Numbered from the stretch's first letter, positions 41,045 to 51,369 are shown. The stretch is 64,000 nt of DNA from Prevotella sp. (GCA_022779305.1 JALFSW010000074.1:1-64000), one strand, 5' to 3'. The notes: generated by a model not told the origin, from the sequence alone. Program-made: numbers and translations.

Positions 41045-43132
41045 ATGACAGATGAAAGACTTTACATAGACGGGCAGCTGGTAGATATTGGAAACGACAC
41101 AAAAATTACAATGAATATCAAAAGTAATTTGTTTCGTGATGTTTCAAAGATAGCTGCAAATAACACATACACCATAAAGCTACCAAAGACGGTACGAAAC
41201 CAAATGATTTTTCAGCATTCGGATTTAGTGCAATCAAAAGACGGATTTGCGTATAAGATGCACACCGCTCGTTATTTCCGTAATGGTGTGGAGATTATCA
41301 AAAACGGACGTGCGTCTGTTTTGAAAGTTTCGGACGACGCTATAGAGGTATCTATATTTTGGGGTATCTTTACAAACTTTGCGACTTTGGCAAGTGCAGG
41401 TACAACGCTTAATCAATTAGAAAGCAAAGACAGGTTGCTGTACAATAGAAGAAACGAAGTGAATACATATTCAGAAGCATTGAATAAAAATTACTTTTAT
41501 GCTTGCTATGATGTTTGGACGCACGACGTGAATATAGATTATACGTGGCGAGGCGGTCAAGGTATGATTTACCCACGAATAGAAGAGCAAATTTATACAG
41601 ATAGCAGGTTTGGGGGCAGCTATGGTTCTGGAAGCGATAGCGGTGTAGAGAATTTGCACCCGGTTGTAAAAGTTTCCTATTTGCTAAACTTGATAAAGGA
41701 ACAAAAAGGGGTTGAATTGCAATTCTCAAAAAGCGATAAGGAGTATATAGATACGCTTATTATTCCTTTGATTGCAAAGAAGAGTAATGAGCTAACTTTT
41801 GATAGTTCGTTTAAGGCGGATTTCTTGTTTACGACAAAGAATACACCATTATTGCGTATAACGGAAGACAGCAATGTGTTCGCAGACAAAGCAGGGACAA
41901 ATGTTTCTTATCTGAAAGCAAAAAGCGATGCGACTGTTATCTTTGATATTGCGGGGGAATGGGAACTTGATATAAAGAATTATCGTCCAACAGGCAGAAC
42001 TTCTTCTGTTATAAACGGGCGGTCGGTTGCTTATGACAACTATAATTTTCTTTATGGTTATTGGATAAAGATGACCGTTAGCAATGGGACGGAAGCGCAA
42101 GAGTATGCTATCGGAAACAACCAACTACTTTTTAAAGTAGATGTTCCAACCGGTTACAAGGGAAAGGTGCGGTTTAAATATTCAGGGTATGGCAAAGTAG
42201 AAGTTAAAGCAGGCGCAAAAATAACTTTTGAAGTCGTAACGGGAGATGCCGGACTTCCAAAGTGGTTAAATAGTGCTTTTGGCATAAATCGAGATGCAGT
42301 AAGTTTTTTAGGCGGAACACTAAATGCAACACTGCAAAGCGATGACAACGTGCCAAGCGGCGGCTATTTTCCTATTGCAGAGAATTTGCCAAAGATAAAA
42401 ATAACGGATTTCTTTAAATTCCTTATTGCTATAACCGGTTCTTTCCCTTTGCAGGTTTCACAAGATGGAGTTATAAAGGTTGTGCCATTATCGACTATTT
42501 GGAATAATCGGAACAAGGCGGTTGATTGGACCAGGAGGATAATAGCACAAAGAGCAGAGAACAAACCAAAAGATATTGAATTTGCGGTTGATGGTTACGG
42601 CAGACGAAGTTTGTATAAATGGAAAGATGATAATGTAGTAGGGAACTATGACGGAGTATTGCAAATAGATAACGAAACAATCGAAAAAGAAAAAACGATA
42701 TTTGAGTTTCCTTTTGCAGCCACTAACGGAAACAATGTACCTATGTACACCGAGGCAGAAAAAGCAAAGGTTGCGAACATTTCGGGGGATGGCGGAAATA
42801 CACAAACAGCAGAACAAAAGCCACCCACTTATAAAGCGTGCAAAGACCGCATTTTGAGGTTAAAAGAGGATAAAGACGGAAAGGCATTTGCATGGTTTGA
42901 TATTGATATGCAAAAAATCATAGATGAAAAATATAGATACCTTTCAGATAGTTTGCAAAGAGCAAAGATAGTAACCGAAAGCGTACGTATCAGAGATATT
43001 GAGCTGGTTAATTTCGATGAAACGAAGCCTATATATTTGGCGCAATATGGGAGCTACTTTGCGGTATTGGAGATAAAAGCAAATGGAGACGGCATAGCAG
43101 AAGTTACAATGTTACAAATTTATTTTAATTAG
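41045..43132 (+). CDS. Tail hub/baseplate-like protein
   Basis: This 695-residue protein opens with ERLYIDGQLVDIGNDTKITM and KLPKTVRNQMIFQHSDLV, a start pattern recurrent in Bacteroidota phage baseplate proteins. A central all-beta stretch (about 290-400) could be a carbohydrate-binding insertion. It directly precedes the tape measure gene, where distal-tail and hub genes are usually found after it instead. No enzyme motif is seen. Confidence 0.6.
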   Translation: MTDERLYIDGQLVDIGNDTKITMNIKSNLFRDVSKIAANNTYTIKLPKTVRNQMIFQHSDLVQSKDGFAYKMHTARYFRNGVEIIKNGRASVLKVSDDAIEVSIFWGIFTNFATLASAGTTLNQLESKDRLLYNRRNEVNTYSEALNKNYFYACYDVWTHDVNIDYTWRGGQGMIYPRIEEQIYTDSRFGGSYGSGSDSGVENLHPVVKVSYLLNLIKEQKGVELQFSKSDKEYIDTLIIPLIAKKSNELTFDSSFKADFLFTTKNTPLLRITEDSNVFADKAGTNVSYLKAKSDATVIFDIAGEWELDIKNYRPTGRTSSVINGRSVAYDNYNFLYGYWIKMTVSNGTEAQEYAIGNNQLLFKVDVPTGYKGKVRFKYSGYGKVEVKAGAKITFEVVTGDAGLPKWLNSAFGINRDAVSFLGGTLNATLQSDDNVPSGGYFPIAENLPKIKITDFFKFLIAITGSFPLQVSQDGVIKVVPLSTIWNNRNKAVDWTRRIIAQRAENKPKDIEFAVDGYGRRSLYKWKDDNVVGNYDGVLQIDNETIEKEKTIFEFPFAATNGNNVPMYTEAEKAKVANISGDGGNTQTAEQKPPTYKACKDRILRLKEDKDGKAFAWFDIDMQKIIDEKYRYLSDSLQRAKIVTESVRIRDIELVNFDETKPIYLAQYGSYFAVLEIKANGDGIAEVTMLQIYFN

Positions 43133-43135
43133 GAT

Positions 43136-46100
43136 ATGAGCACAGAAGAACAGCAAATCCTTAACATTAAAGTTAAGTACGAAGATGCAGTGTATGGCAT
43201 ACTTCGATATAAAGAGAAGTTAGAAGATTTGTCAAAAGCACAAGAAAAATTGAAAAAGGACTTTGAGAGCGGTAAAATTACTTATGATGAGTATGCAACA
43301 ACGCTTACAGCAGTCGAAGAGCAAGTAAAGTCACACAAAACAACGATACGTGAGCTTTCAAAAGATGTTCAAAGTAACATTAAGAAGGAAAGAGAGCAAG
43401 AGGGGTCGCTACGTTCTTTGCGTGCAGCGTTAAGCAATGCGACAAAAGAGTATGATAGCCTTTCAAAAGCAGAGCGTAACGGAGCAAAGGGGCAAGAACT
43501 CAAAAAACATATTAACGATATTACAAGCGAACTAAAGGAAGCGGAAGCAGAAACACAACGATTTTACAGAAGTGTCGGGAGCTACGAAGATGCTATCAAA
43601 AATGTATTAGGAGTAAACACGAACTTTGCAAACTCTATTATGGGTATGGCAGAGGGCGGAAAAGGTTTAGGCGGTATCTTCGATGGTGCTATTACAAAGC
43701 TAAAAGCATTCGGTTCTACTCTTATGGGCTTTATGGCAAACCCCGTCTTTCTTTCTCTCGCAGGCATTGCAGGCGCAGGCATAGCTTTCAAATGGTTCTT
43801 TGATTATAATAAGGGTATCATAGAAAGCACACGTCTGACAAAAGAGTTTTTAGGGCTGACGGGCGATAACCTAAAAGCAATAAGGGATGAAATACAAGCA
43901 ACGGCGGACACATACGGCAAAGACTATAAAGAAACGTTAGAGGCGGTAGATACTCTCACGGCTCAATACGGATATAGTGCAAAAGAAGCATTGAAAATTA
44001 TTAATGATGGTTTCCAAAGTGGAGCAGACCTAAACGGAGATATGATTAATAAAATTAAGCAATTTGCGCCCGCTTTTCACGATGCAAGTATCGGAGGTAG
44101 AGAGTTAGTCGGTATCATTCAACAGACAAGAAGCGGTATTTTTTCTGATGATGGTATGAACCTTATCCAAATGGGCAGCAAGAAAATACGAGAGATGTCC
44201 ACAGCCACGAGCCAGTCGTTAGATGCTATCGGAATAAGCTCAAAGCAAGTGCAGGCTGATTTGGAAAGCGGCTCAAAATCTACATTTGATATTATCAAAG
44301 AAATAAGCACGAGATTAAAAGAGTTACCTCAAAACTCACAAGAAGTCGGAAATGTCTTAAAAGATGTCTTCGGACGACAAGGAGCGAACGCAGGTTTGAA
44401 GATGATAGAGCAACTCGATACAATGAATGTCGATTTAGAAAAGCTCAAAGGGACTACCGGAGAATGGGGTAAGAAGATGAACGAGCAGAAAGAAGCAAAC
44501 GAAGAACTCAATAAAACAATGGCGGCTTTGTTTGATGTAAGCGACAAAGGCTTTGAGAGTATGCTAATGCAAATTAAAATCATTAGCACAAAGGCGATAA
44601 CTTCTTTGCTAAAAGGGCTTATAAGCGTCATAAACTACTTTATAGACCTTTACAACGAAAGTTTGATTTTTCGTGCCGTTATTCAGTCTATCATTGCGAA
44701 CTTCAAAAACTTATGGAATGCAGTTAAACTTGTTTTTAACTTGATAATTGATGCGGTTAAACAAGTAGGTAGGCAGTTATCGGGGTTAGCTGATATTTTG
44801 GAGGGTATTTTTACCTTTTCTTTCGATAAGATTAAAAAGGGTTTCAATACAATTGCAAATGGTTTCGTAAAAACATACAAGGAAGCGTTTGGCGATATAA
44901 AAGATTTTGCTAAAGAGTTCGCAAATAACAACATAGACGCAATTAACAATGTTATCAAGAACAAGAAAGTAAACCATATAGAGATACCAGCGTATATTGC
45001 AGACAATAGTGATGCGAGTATAGGGGATAACAGCAGTACAAACAAAGTGTCTTCTATTGGAGGAAGAAAAAACAAAAAAGCAAGCAAAAAAACTTCAAAT
45101 AAACACACTGTCTCAGCCGAAGAAATGGCAAAAAAAGAAGCAGAAGCAATACGCAAAGCAGAAGATTTGCTGACGGAGCTTATCGTACAAACCGAAGAGC
45201 AAAGAAGAAAAGCTATAGAGGTACAATATGATAGGCAAATAGAAGATGTAAAACGAAGACTTGAAACAGAAAAAGGGCTAACGCTAAAAGCAAAACAAGC
45301 ATTAAATGCACAAATAACACTTCTTGAACAAGTCAAGCAAAAGAAGTTATTTGAATTTGACGCAACGACAAAAGAGGAAGCAATTAAGCGAGAGCAAACG
45401 TATATTCAAAATATGCTTTCAGCGGTAGAAAAAGGCTCAAAAGAAGAATATAACTTGAAAATCAAAAGCATTAGCACCGCTTATCAATTGGAACTTGATG
45501 CAGCAAACAAGCAAGTGATGGCGGAGGAAGAAAAAAACAAGTTATTAGCGTCTATAAATGCCAAATACTACGAGCAAGAACAGCAAGCATACAAAGACTA
45601 TCATAACGCCCTTTTAGATGAGCAAACAAAAGCAACCGAAAACCGATTTAAAGCAAAAATACTTGAAACACAAATCGAAAGCGGAGGAACTGATGAGCTG
45701 GGCGTTTTACGTTTGCAGATGGAGGAAAAATTAGCACTTCTCAATGAAGCGCAACAAAGAGAGGGCGAGACATTAGAAGAGTTTAACCTCCGTAAATTGC
45801 AAATGGAATGGGACTACCAACAATCAAAGAAAGCGATAAGCGAGAAAGAAATAGAAATCGAGCAAGCAAAGGCGGACGCAATCGCAGGAATTATGGGAGG
45901 TGTGCAACAAGTTGCAGAAGCATTCGGAGAAAGAAGCAAGACGCTTGCAAGGATGGCTAAAATATTAGCACTTGCAGAAATTTCTATCAATACGGGTGCG
46001 GCACTTGCAGCAGGTATAAAACAAGCACAATCAACACCATTTCCAGGAAATATTGCAGCTATTGCAACTACCGTTACCACAATTTTAGCGAATGTTGCAA

Positions 46101-46450
46101 CCGCTATTAAAACGGTTAAATCTGCAAAGTTTGCTAAAGGTGGCTTAGTTACCGGAGAGGGTACGGAAACCAGCGACAGCATACACGCTCAATTATCTAA
46201 CGGGGAAAGCGTATTAACAGCAGCAGCGACAAGAATGTTTGCCCCCGCTTTGAGTGCATTCAATCAAATAGGCGGTGGCGTTCCTATTATTAACAGTGGT
46301 GGAAACAGCCAACAAATAGGCGAGGAGTTCTTAGCAAGAGCCGTCGCTCGTGGTATGGCAGCAGCACCCCGACCTATTGTGAGTGTGGAGGAAATAAACA
46401 ACACACGTGAGAGAATAGAAACAATCGAAAGAATAGCAATGATGAAATAA
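43136..46450 (+). CDS. Tail tape measure protein
   Basis: The 1104-residue protein has N-terminal coiled coils (EKLEDLSKAQEKLKKDFESG), a tape-measure core with Gly-rich hydrophobic helices (FLSLAGIAGAGIAFKWFFDY), long Lys/Glu coiled coils in the second half and a hydrophobic C-terminal segment (ANVATAIKTVKSAKFAKGG). It sets tail length and would enter the host envelope during DNA injection. By the usual rule of about 0.15 nm per residue, a tail of roughly 160 nm is expected. Confidence 0.93.
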   Translation: MSTEEQQILNIKVKYEDAVYGILRYKEKLEDLSKAQEKLKKDFESGKITYDEYATTLTAVEEQVKSHKTTIRELSKDVQSNIKKEREQEGSLRSLRAALSNATKEYDSLSKAERNGAKGQELKKHINDITSELKEAEAETQRFYRSVGSYEDAIKNVLGVNTNFANSIMGMAEGGKGLGGIFDGAITKLKAFGSTLMGFMANPVFLSLAGIAGAGIAFKWFFDYNKGIIESTRLTKEFLGLTGDNLKAIRDEIQATADTYGKDYKETLEAVDTLTAQYGYSAKEALKIINDGFQSGADLNGDMINKIKQFAPAFHDASIGGRELVGIIQQTRSGIFSDDGMNLIQMGSKKIREMSTATSQSLDAIGISSKQVQADLESGSKSTFDIIKEISTRLKELPQNSQEVGNVLKDVFGRQGANAGLKMIEQLDTMNVDLEKLKGTTGEWGKKMNEQKEANEELNKTMAALFDVSDKGFESMLMQIKIISTKAITSLLKGLISVINYFIDLYNESLIFRAVIQSIIANFKNLWNAVKLVFNLIIDAVKQVGRQLSGLADILEGIFTFSFDKIKKGFNTIANGFVKTYKEAFGDIKDFAKEFANNNIDAINNVIKNKKVNHIEIPAYIADNSDASIGDNSSTNKVSSIGGRKNKKASKKTSNKHTVSAEEMAKKEAEAIRKAEDLLTELIVQTEEQRRKAIEVQYDRQIEDVKRRLETEKGLTLKAKQALNAQITLLEQVKQKKLFEFDATTKEEAIKREQTYIQNMLSAVEKGSKEEYNLKIKSISTAYQLELDAANKQVMAEEEKNKLLASINAKYYEQEQQAYKDYHNALLDEQTKATENRFKAKILETQIESGGTDELGVLRLQMEEKLALLNEAQQREGETLEEFNLRKLQMEWDYQQSKKAISEKEIEIEQAKADAIAGIMGGVQQVAEAFGERSKTLARMAKILALAEISINTGAALAAGIKQAQSTPFPGNIAAIATTVTTILANVATAIKTVKSAKFAKGGLVTGEGTETSDSIHAQLSNGESVLTAAATRMFAPALSAFNQIGGGVPIINSGGNSQQIGEEFLARAVARGMAAAPRPIVSVEEINNTRERIETIERIAMMK

Positions 46451-46457
46451 GTGAGTT

Positions 46458-46688
46458 ATGACACAATACGAATTATTGAAGACGACAGAAAGCCTTTTAA
46501 GCGTCCTTTCAAAGAACAATATAGATGCTAACGATGTAAAGTATTTAGAGCTATATGGAGAGTATAGGAGACTGAAAGACGAGGGACACAAGGTTTGTTA
46601 TATCGTGCATTATTTAAGTGAGCAATATAATTGCGGTGTGGCGACCGTCTATCGTGTGGTTAAAAGAATGGAGCAAGCAATAGAATAA
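46458..46688 (+). CDS. Small helix-turn-helix-like protein
   Basis: The 76-residue product begins MTQYELLKTTESLLSVLSKN and ends with a likely helix-turn-helix (EQYNCGVATVYRVVKRMEQA). It follows the tape measure gene by seven bases and closes the tail unit. It could regulate the next promoter at 46824; that is speculative. Confidence 0.6.
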   Translation: MTQYELLKTTESLLSVLSKNNIDANDVKYLELYGEYRRLKDEGHKVCYIVHYLSEQYNCGVATVYRVVKRMEQAIE

Positions 46689-46823
46689 ATTTCATACGTT
46701 TTTTATTGGTTTTAAATTGTTAGAGGGTTTCTGTTTGTGAAAATAGGAACTCTTTTTTAAATACTATCAAAAAAAGATAGCGGCTATAAAGAATTATATA
46801 CATTTTTCTCGATATTTATAAAG

Positions 46824-46831
46824 TATCTTTG
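46824..46831 (+). promoter_or_regulatory. Promoter element before the head operon
   Basis: TATCTTTG lies 20 bases before the protease ATG. A T-run at 46803-46807 stands near the -33 place without an exact TTTG. The 160-base gap before it also holds an imperfect hairpin ending in six T near 46755, so the tail and head units are probably separate transcripts. Confidence 0.6.
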
Positions 46832-46851
46832 CATATATATTTATTAACTAT

Positions 46852-48048
46852 ATGGCAGTACTTAAAATTTATAACGATATTCAGACCGAAAACGAAAAAA
46901 AAGCATGTTCGTTTTGGGGAGAAGCCGAGGGGGTATGCTTTAAAGACGTTGATGAATTTTGCAAGAGCATTCCTGCAAACGACAATGAAATCGAAGTGCG
47001 TTTACATTGTGATGGTGGTTCGTGTATCGAGGGCTGGGCAATTTACGACCGCTTGAGGGCAACGGGAAAAGAAATTACTTGTATTGTTGAGGGTAACGCC
47101 GCATCAATGGCAACCGTTATTTTGATGGCAGCACCAAATGAAAGACGAAAAGCATATCAAAGTGCGCAAATTTGCGTACACAATCCGTGGGTTTCTGTTT
47201 GGTCGTTAGATTATACAATGACGGCTGACGACTTGGAAAAAGCCGCAAACGATTTGAGAGAGCAACAAGAAAAAATACTTAATCTATATGTGGAGCGTTG
47301 CGAGTGCAACCGAGAGGAAATGCAAGCACTTATGGACGAAAACAAGTATATCGGAACGGATAGAGCTTTAGAGCTTGGATTGATTGGCGAAATAATTGCG
47401 CCCGCATCTGCAAAGAAGCAGGGTGCACAATTTAATAATCAAAAACAAAAAGAAATGACAAAAGTAAAAAAAGAAGAAGTAAAGGTAAAAGCGTCTTTGC
47501 TTGACCGAGCACTTGCAAAACTTGGTATAAAAACCATTGAGGAGCTTGCGCAAGGTATGGACTTATCGACGAGTGATGGGCAAACTCTCACTGTTGAACG
47601 TGAAGAGGGCGAGCCACAAATCGGAGACAAAGCGAGCCCGGATGGCGAATTTTTAATGCCAGACGGGAAAACTATTATCGTTGTTGATGGTGTTATCACA
47701 GAAATCAAGACGGATGGTAACGGCAGCAGCACAGAACAAAACGAGGACGAAACCCGCATCGAGGAACTTGAAAAAGAAGTCGAGGAGCTCAAAAAGAAAA
47801 TCGAAGAACTCGAGGACGCAAACGCAAAAGCACTTGCGAACGCAAAGACGACCGAGGATTTGCGCATTTTGAACGCAGTGAAGATTGCAGGAGGTGAAAA
47901 AGCACTTGCAAAGATTTCGAGCAGCTATAAGCCCGAAGGACGAGTGCAGGACGGAAAAAACGCATCTCTGAAAGCAGAAGCACAAGAAGTTTCACCGATG
48001 AGACAAGAGATTGAAGCAAGGAAAAACGGAACATTCAAAAACAAGTAA
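46852..48048 (+). CDS. ClpP-like prohead protease with fused scaffold region
   Basis: The first 200 residues form a ClpP-fold serine protease: the nucleophile Ser in VEGNAASMATVILM and the His in AQICVHNPWVSVW, with a later Asp. The rest is low-complexity linker, then a strong coiled coil (EELEKEVEELKKKIEELEDA) and a basic end. This is the protease-scaffold fusion used by many phages to shape and then mature the prohead. The capsid gene begins four bases after the stop codon. Confidence 0.88.
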   Translation: MAVLKIYNDIQTENEKKACSFWGEAEGVCFKDVDEFCKSIPANDNEIEVRLHCDGGSCIEGWAIYDRLRATGKEITCIVEGNAASMATVILMAAPNERRKAYQSAQICVHNPWVSVWSLDYTMTADDLEKAANDLREQQEKILNLYVERCECNREEMQALMDENKYIGTDRALELGLIGEIIAPASAKKQGAQFNNQKQKEMTKVKKEEVKVKASLLDRALAKLGIKTIEELAQGMDLSTSDGQTLTVEREEGEPQIGDKASPDGEFLMPDGKTIIVVDGVITEIKTDGNGSSTEQNEDETRIEELEKEVEELKKKIEELEDANAKALANAKTTEDLRILNAVKIAGGEKALAKISSSYKPEGRVQDGKNASLKAEAQEVSPMRQEIEARKNGTFKNK

Positions 48049-48051
48049 GAA

Positions 48052-49113
48052 ATGGGAAAATTTTTAGAAAACATTAGTTTTAATCCAAAAGACATTGCAG
48101 ACTTAAAGGAAATTATTCCTTTGAGCATTGAGCAAGACGAGGATTATCAGCGATTTACGGCACTCCGAAAAGTAAAACACGGAGACCCTGTCGCTTTTAT
48201 TGGCGATATGGAAGATGTCGGACGCAAGGGTGGTGGTTGCGACCCTGTATACAAGGAAGTTGGTATCGCAAATTCGCAAAAACGCTGGGAACTTGGCGAT
48301 TGGCAAATCCCTATCAAAATTTGTTACGAGAGCTTGAAAGGAACTATTGCAGAATATTCTTTGAAGACGGGCACGGACGTTGGCGATTTGACCGATACCG
48401 AGTTTATGACTTATATCATTCGTCCGGCATTGGAACGACAAATGCGTGAAATGATTTGGCGTTTCGGTTGGTTTGGCGACACGGAAGCAAAGAATATCGC
48501 AGGTGGCGGTACTTTGACCGCCGGTGTTGACCCGGAATTGTTTACGACTTGCGATGGCTTGTTTAAGCGTATTTTCAAACAAGGCACCACAAATGCAAAG
48601 CAAATTACAGCTATCGCAGCAAACACAAAAACAAGTTATGCAGAACAGAAAGCAGCTATCTTGACAAAGGGTGTTGCAACGGGTATTATTGACAATATGT
48701 TGATGGACGCAGACAGCCGTATCACTTCGGACGGCGGTGCGGTTATCCTTATGACAAAAGGACTTGCGGACGCTTTGACAATGGACATTAAGAAGACCTA
48801 CTCGACGATTATGCCGTGGGAAACCGTCTTTGATGGTTTGGACATTGCAAAGTATGATGGTGTTACTATCGCACGTGTATCTATTTGGGACAGAATGATA
48901 CGCGCATACGAAAACAGCGGTACAAAGCTCAACAAACCTTATCGTGCGGTGTTTGCAAATATCAACCAGTTGCAAACTGGAACAGACGCAGACGGTTTGA
49001 TTTCATCGCTTGACGTTTGGTTTGACCGCAAAGAACGCAGAAACTACATTTATTCAGCGGGGCGCATTGGTACTCAAATTCTTGAGGACGATATGTTCCA
49101 CGCAGCATATTAA
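48052..49113 (+). CDS. Major capsid protein
   Basis: The 353-residue protein follows the protease-scaffold gene, the normal place for the HK97-fold capsid protein. Its pattern fits: N-terminal extension, then EFMTYIIRPALERQMREMIW as a spine-like helix and a C-terminal beta-rich domain (VFANINQLQTGTDADGLISS). The assignment is by position and composition, since capsid proteins have few fixed motifs. Confidence 0.82.
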   Translation: MGKFLENISFNPKDIADLKEIIPLSIEQDEDYQRFTALRKVKHGDPVAFIGDMEDVGRKGGGCDPVYKEVGIANSQKRWELGDWQIPIKICYESLKGTIAEYSLKTGTDVGDLTDTEFMTYIIRPALERQMREMIWRFGWFGDTEAKNIAGGGTLTAGVDPELFTTCDGLFKRIFKQGTTNAKQITAIAANTKTSYAEQKAAILTKGVATGIIDNMLMDADSRITSDGGAVILMTKGLADALTMDIKKTYSTIMPWETVFDGLDIAKYDGVTIARVSIWDRMIRAYENSGTKLNKPYRAVFANINQLQTGTDADGLISSLDVWFDRKERRNYIYSAGRIGTQILEDDMFHAAY

Positions 49114-49129
49114 TTTAGGAGGTCTGAAT

Positions 49130-49726
49130 ATGGCAGGAATTTGTGATAGTATCATTAGTAAGGGTATCGCAGTAGATTGCGATAACCCTATTGTAAAAGG
49201 TTTGGAAGCGGACGGCATTATCTGTAATCGTGCGGACGTTGATTTCTCTCAATGTGTTTTTGACAGCGACAACAAGAACATTATCAAGTCTTTGGTTTTG
49301 AAAAGCAGCAAGAAAGGTTACCCCGTTGTTCAGCAAGGGGCAACACCTTTCAGCGGTGCAAAGACTAATCTTGTAGTTGGAACATACAGAAACACATTCA
49401 CAAACGAGATACCCATTGCGATACTTGATAACAGTCCCGAAGTGGCTCAAAATATCGTAGATGGGCTTGCAAATGGTTCGTTTGTGTTGCTTTTGCGCAA
49501 TGTACACAAGGGTGCGGCTGGCAAATCTGAATATCAGATTTACGGCTATTATCAAGGTTTGCGTGCAAGTGCAATTGACAATGAGAAGTACAGCGAAGAT
49601 ACAGACGGTGGATGGCTTGTTACTTTACAAGAAACGAGCGTGCCAAAGTCCGCATTATTTTTCTTTGACACAGACCAAAAAACGACGGAAACGAAGTTTA
49701 AGAGTTTGTTAGGTGGTGCAGGATAA
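49130..49726 (+). CDS. Structural protein after the capsid gene
   Basis: The 198-residue protein is beta-rich with many Asn and Asp residues (GATPFSGAKTNLVVGTYRNT). Its ATG at 49130 is preceded by AGGAGG nine bases upstream, an unusual Shine-Dalgarno-like sequence for this phylum. It might be a head decoration protein or the tail tube protein; the sequence alone does not decide. Confidence 0.6.
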   Translation: MAGICDSIISKGIAVDCDNPIVKGLEADGIICNRADVDFSQCVFDSDNKNIIKSLVLKSSKKGYPVVQQGATPFSGAKTNLVVGTYRNTFTNEIPIAILDNSPEVAQNIVDGLANGSFVLLLRNVHKGAAGKSEYQIYGYYQGLRASAIDNEKYSEDTDGGWLVTLQETSVPKSALFFFDTDQKTTETKFKSLLGGAG

Positions 49727-50163
49727 TGAGTATAGACGAAGCACGTAAAATCATAGAGGAATTGAAATGGCGTTTTGATACCCCTTTCAGTTCTTTAGAC
49801 AAGGACACAATAAAAAAGCTATATTACGAAGTAATTGGTAAATCTTTTGTAGCAACGTCTTGTCAGCAATGTTACCACGATGCACTTATAGAAATTAATT
49901 ATCACTTAAACAAATACGGTAAAATGGCAGATAAACGAAAATACATATTAAGAGCAGGAGCGATTATCAATTGCCCTAACTTTATGGATGGGAAAGTTTT
50001 TTCAAATGATAATCTTGATGACGAAACCGCAAAAGAGTATCTAAAAATGTTTCCTAATCAAATTGAGATTTTTAACGATGTTGCAGTAGAGGATGAAACA
50101 TCTAACGAAGACACCGAGGATGAAACAGAAAAGGAAAACAAAATAGGACGCAAAAAAAGATAG
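49726..50163 (+). CDS. Hypothetical structural-region protein
   Basis: The 145-residue product has a helical N-terminal domain with Cys residues (SFVATSCQQCYHDALIEINY) and a very acidic C-terminal tail followed by a basic end (GRKKR). It overlaps the previous gene by one base. A head-tail joining or chaperone role is possible but not shown. Confidence 0.55.
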   Translation: MSIDEARKIIEELKWRFDTPFSSLDKDTIKKLYYEVIGKSFVATSCQQCYHDALIEINYHLNKYGKMADKRKYILRAGAIINCPNFMDGKVFSNDNLDDETAKEYLKMFPNQIEIFNDVAVEDETSNEDTEDETEKENKIGRKKR

Positions 50164-50196
50164 CGGACAAGTAAATAAGACGAGAAGAGAAAAGCG

Positions 50197-51369
50197 ATGA
50201 ACGTAAAATCAGCAAAGAAACCACAAAGGCGTATAGATACGAACTATCTACAACGCTTTCATCTACAAAGCTATGGGTCGGATAACTTATATCCGCAAAA
50301 TCTTATGGCGATAATCGGTGCGTCCGGTACGGCTCAATTGTGCTTAAGTCGTTATGAGAAATTTGTAGAGGGGTACGGATTTAACGACGAGCGACTTTCT
50401 GAAATGGTTATAAACAGAGAGGGACTAACGATGGACGATTTGCTACACCAAATCGCTGGAGATTTAACACGTTTCAGAGGCTTTTCTCTTCACGTTAATT
50501 ATAACGTTTTGGGGCAAATTTCAGAAGTGAATTTTATTCCTTTTGAGCAATGCAGGTTGGAAGAAACAGATGATACAGGAAACGTTGCATACATTTTGAC
50601 ACATTGTGATTGGAGAGGAGATAGAACAAGGAACGGCAAAAAACAACTTGTAACAGAGAAAAACATTGAACGTTTCAATGTCTTTAATCCTACTCCGGAA
50701 GTTGTTTTAAAACAAATTGAAAATGCAGGTGGGATTGATAGCTATAAAGGACAGATTTTTTGGCTATCGATGGACGGACGGACACAATACCCCACCCCGA
50801 TATATGATTCTGTTATCACTGAAATTTCAACAGATGAGGGACTGGGCAATATCAAATACAGAAACGTCCGCAACAACTTCTTGGTTGCTTGTATGCTGGT
50901 AGCTAAAAAAGGTGCACCACGTATCAATGAAGACGGCGAAGAGGAAGACCGCCAAATGATAGCGGACGAGGATTTGAAAGAGTTTCAAGGAGATACAAAA
51001 GGTTCAAAAATTTTGTATGTTGAGCTTGAAAATGACGAAGACGAGCCGAAAGTAGTACCATTCCCTACAAGAAATTTTGATAAGGAATTTACAACAACGG
51101 ACGAAAGCGTAATAGAAAGGATTTACTCACAATTTCATCAAGAATTGTTTTACTCTATTCGTATCGGCAAATTAGGCTTTTCAGGCGATGTAATGCGGGA
51201 TGCCTATGAGTATTACGCAGGAGAGGTTACCACTGAACAGCGTTTTATAGAGCGTGCATTAATGAAAGTTTTTGCAAATTGGAATGAAGCGAATATGCCG
51301 CAGGATTTCTCTATTCGTCCAATGAAATATATAAGCGCAGAAAATAACGATAAATCAAATGGAGAGTAA
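50197..51369 (+). CDS. Portal protein
   Basis: The 390-residue protein shows the portal pattern in this phage group: LQSYGSDNLYPQNLMAIIGA near the N-terminus, an Arg/Phe-rich stretch (IAGDLTRFRGFSLHVNYNV), and the long helix region EVTTEQRFIERALMKVF near the C-terminus. Portals form the dodecameric ring through which DNA is packaged and ejected. In most phages this gene lies before the capsid gene; here it lies after it. Confidence 0.85.
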   Translation: MNVKSAKKPQRRIDTNYLQRFHLQSYGSDNLYPQNLMAIIGASGTAQLCLSRYEKFVEGYGFNDERLSEMVINREGLTMDDLLHQIAGDLTRFRGFSLHVNYNVLGQISEVNFIPFEQCRLEETDDTGNVAYILTHCDWRGDRTRNGKKQLVTEKNIERFNVFNPTPEVVLKQIENAGGIDSYKGQIFWLSMDGRTQYPTPIYDSVITEISTDEGLGNIKYRNVRNNFLVACMLVAKKGAPRINEDGEEEDRQMIADEDLKEFQGDTKGSKILYVELENDEDEPKVVPFPTRNFDKEFTTTDESVIERIYSQFHQELFYSIRIGKLGFSGDVMRDAYEYYAGEVTTEQRFIERALMKVFANWNEANMPQDFSIRPMKYISAENNDKSNGE

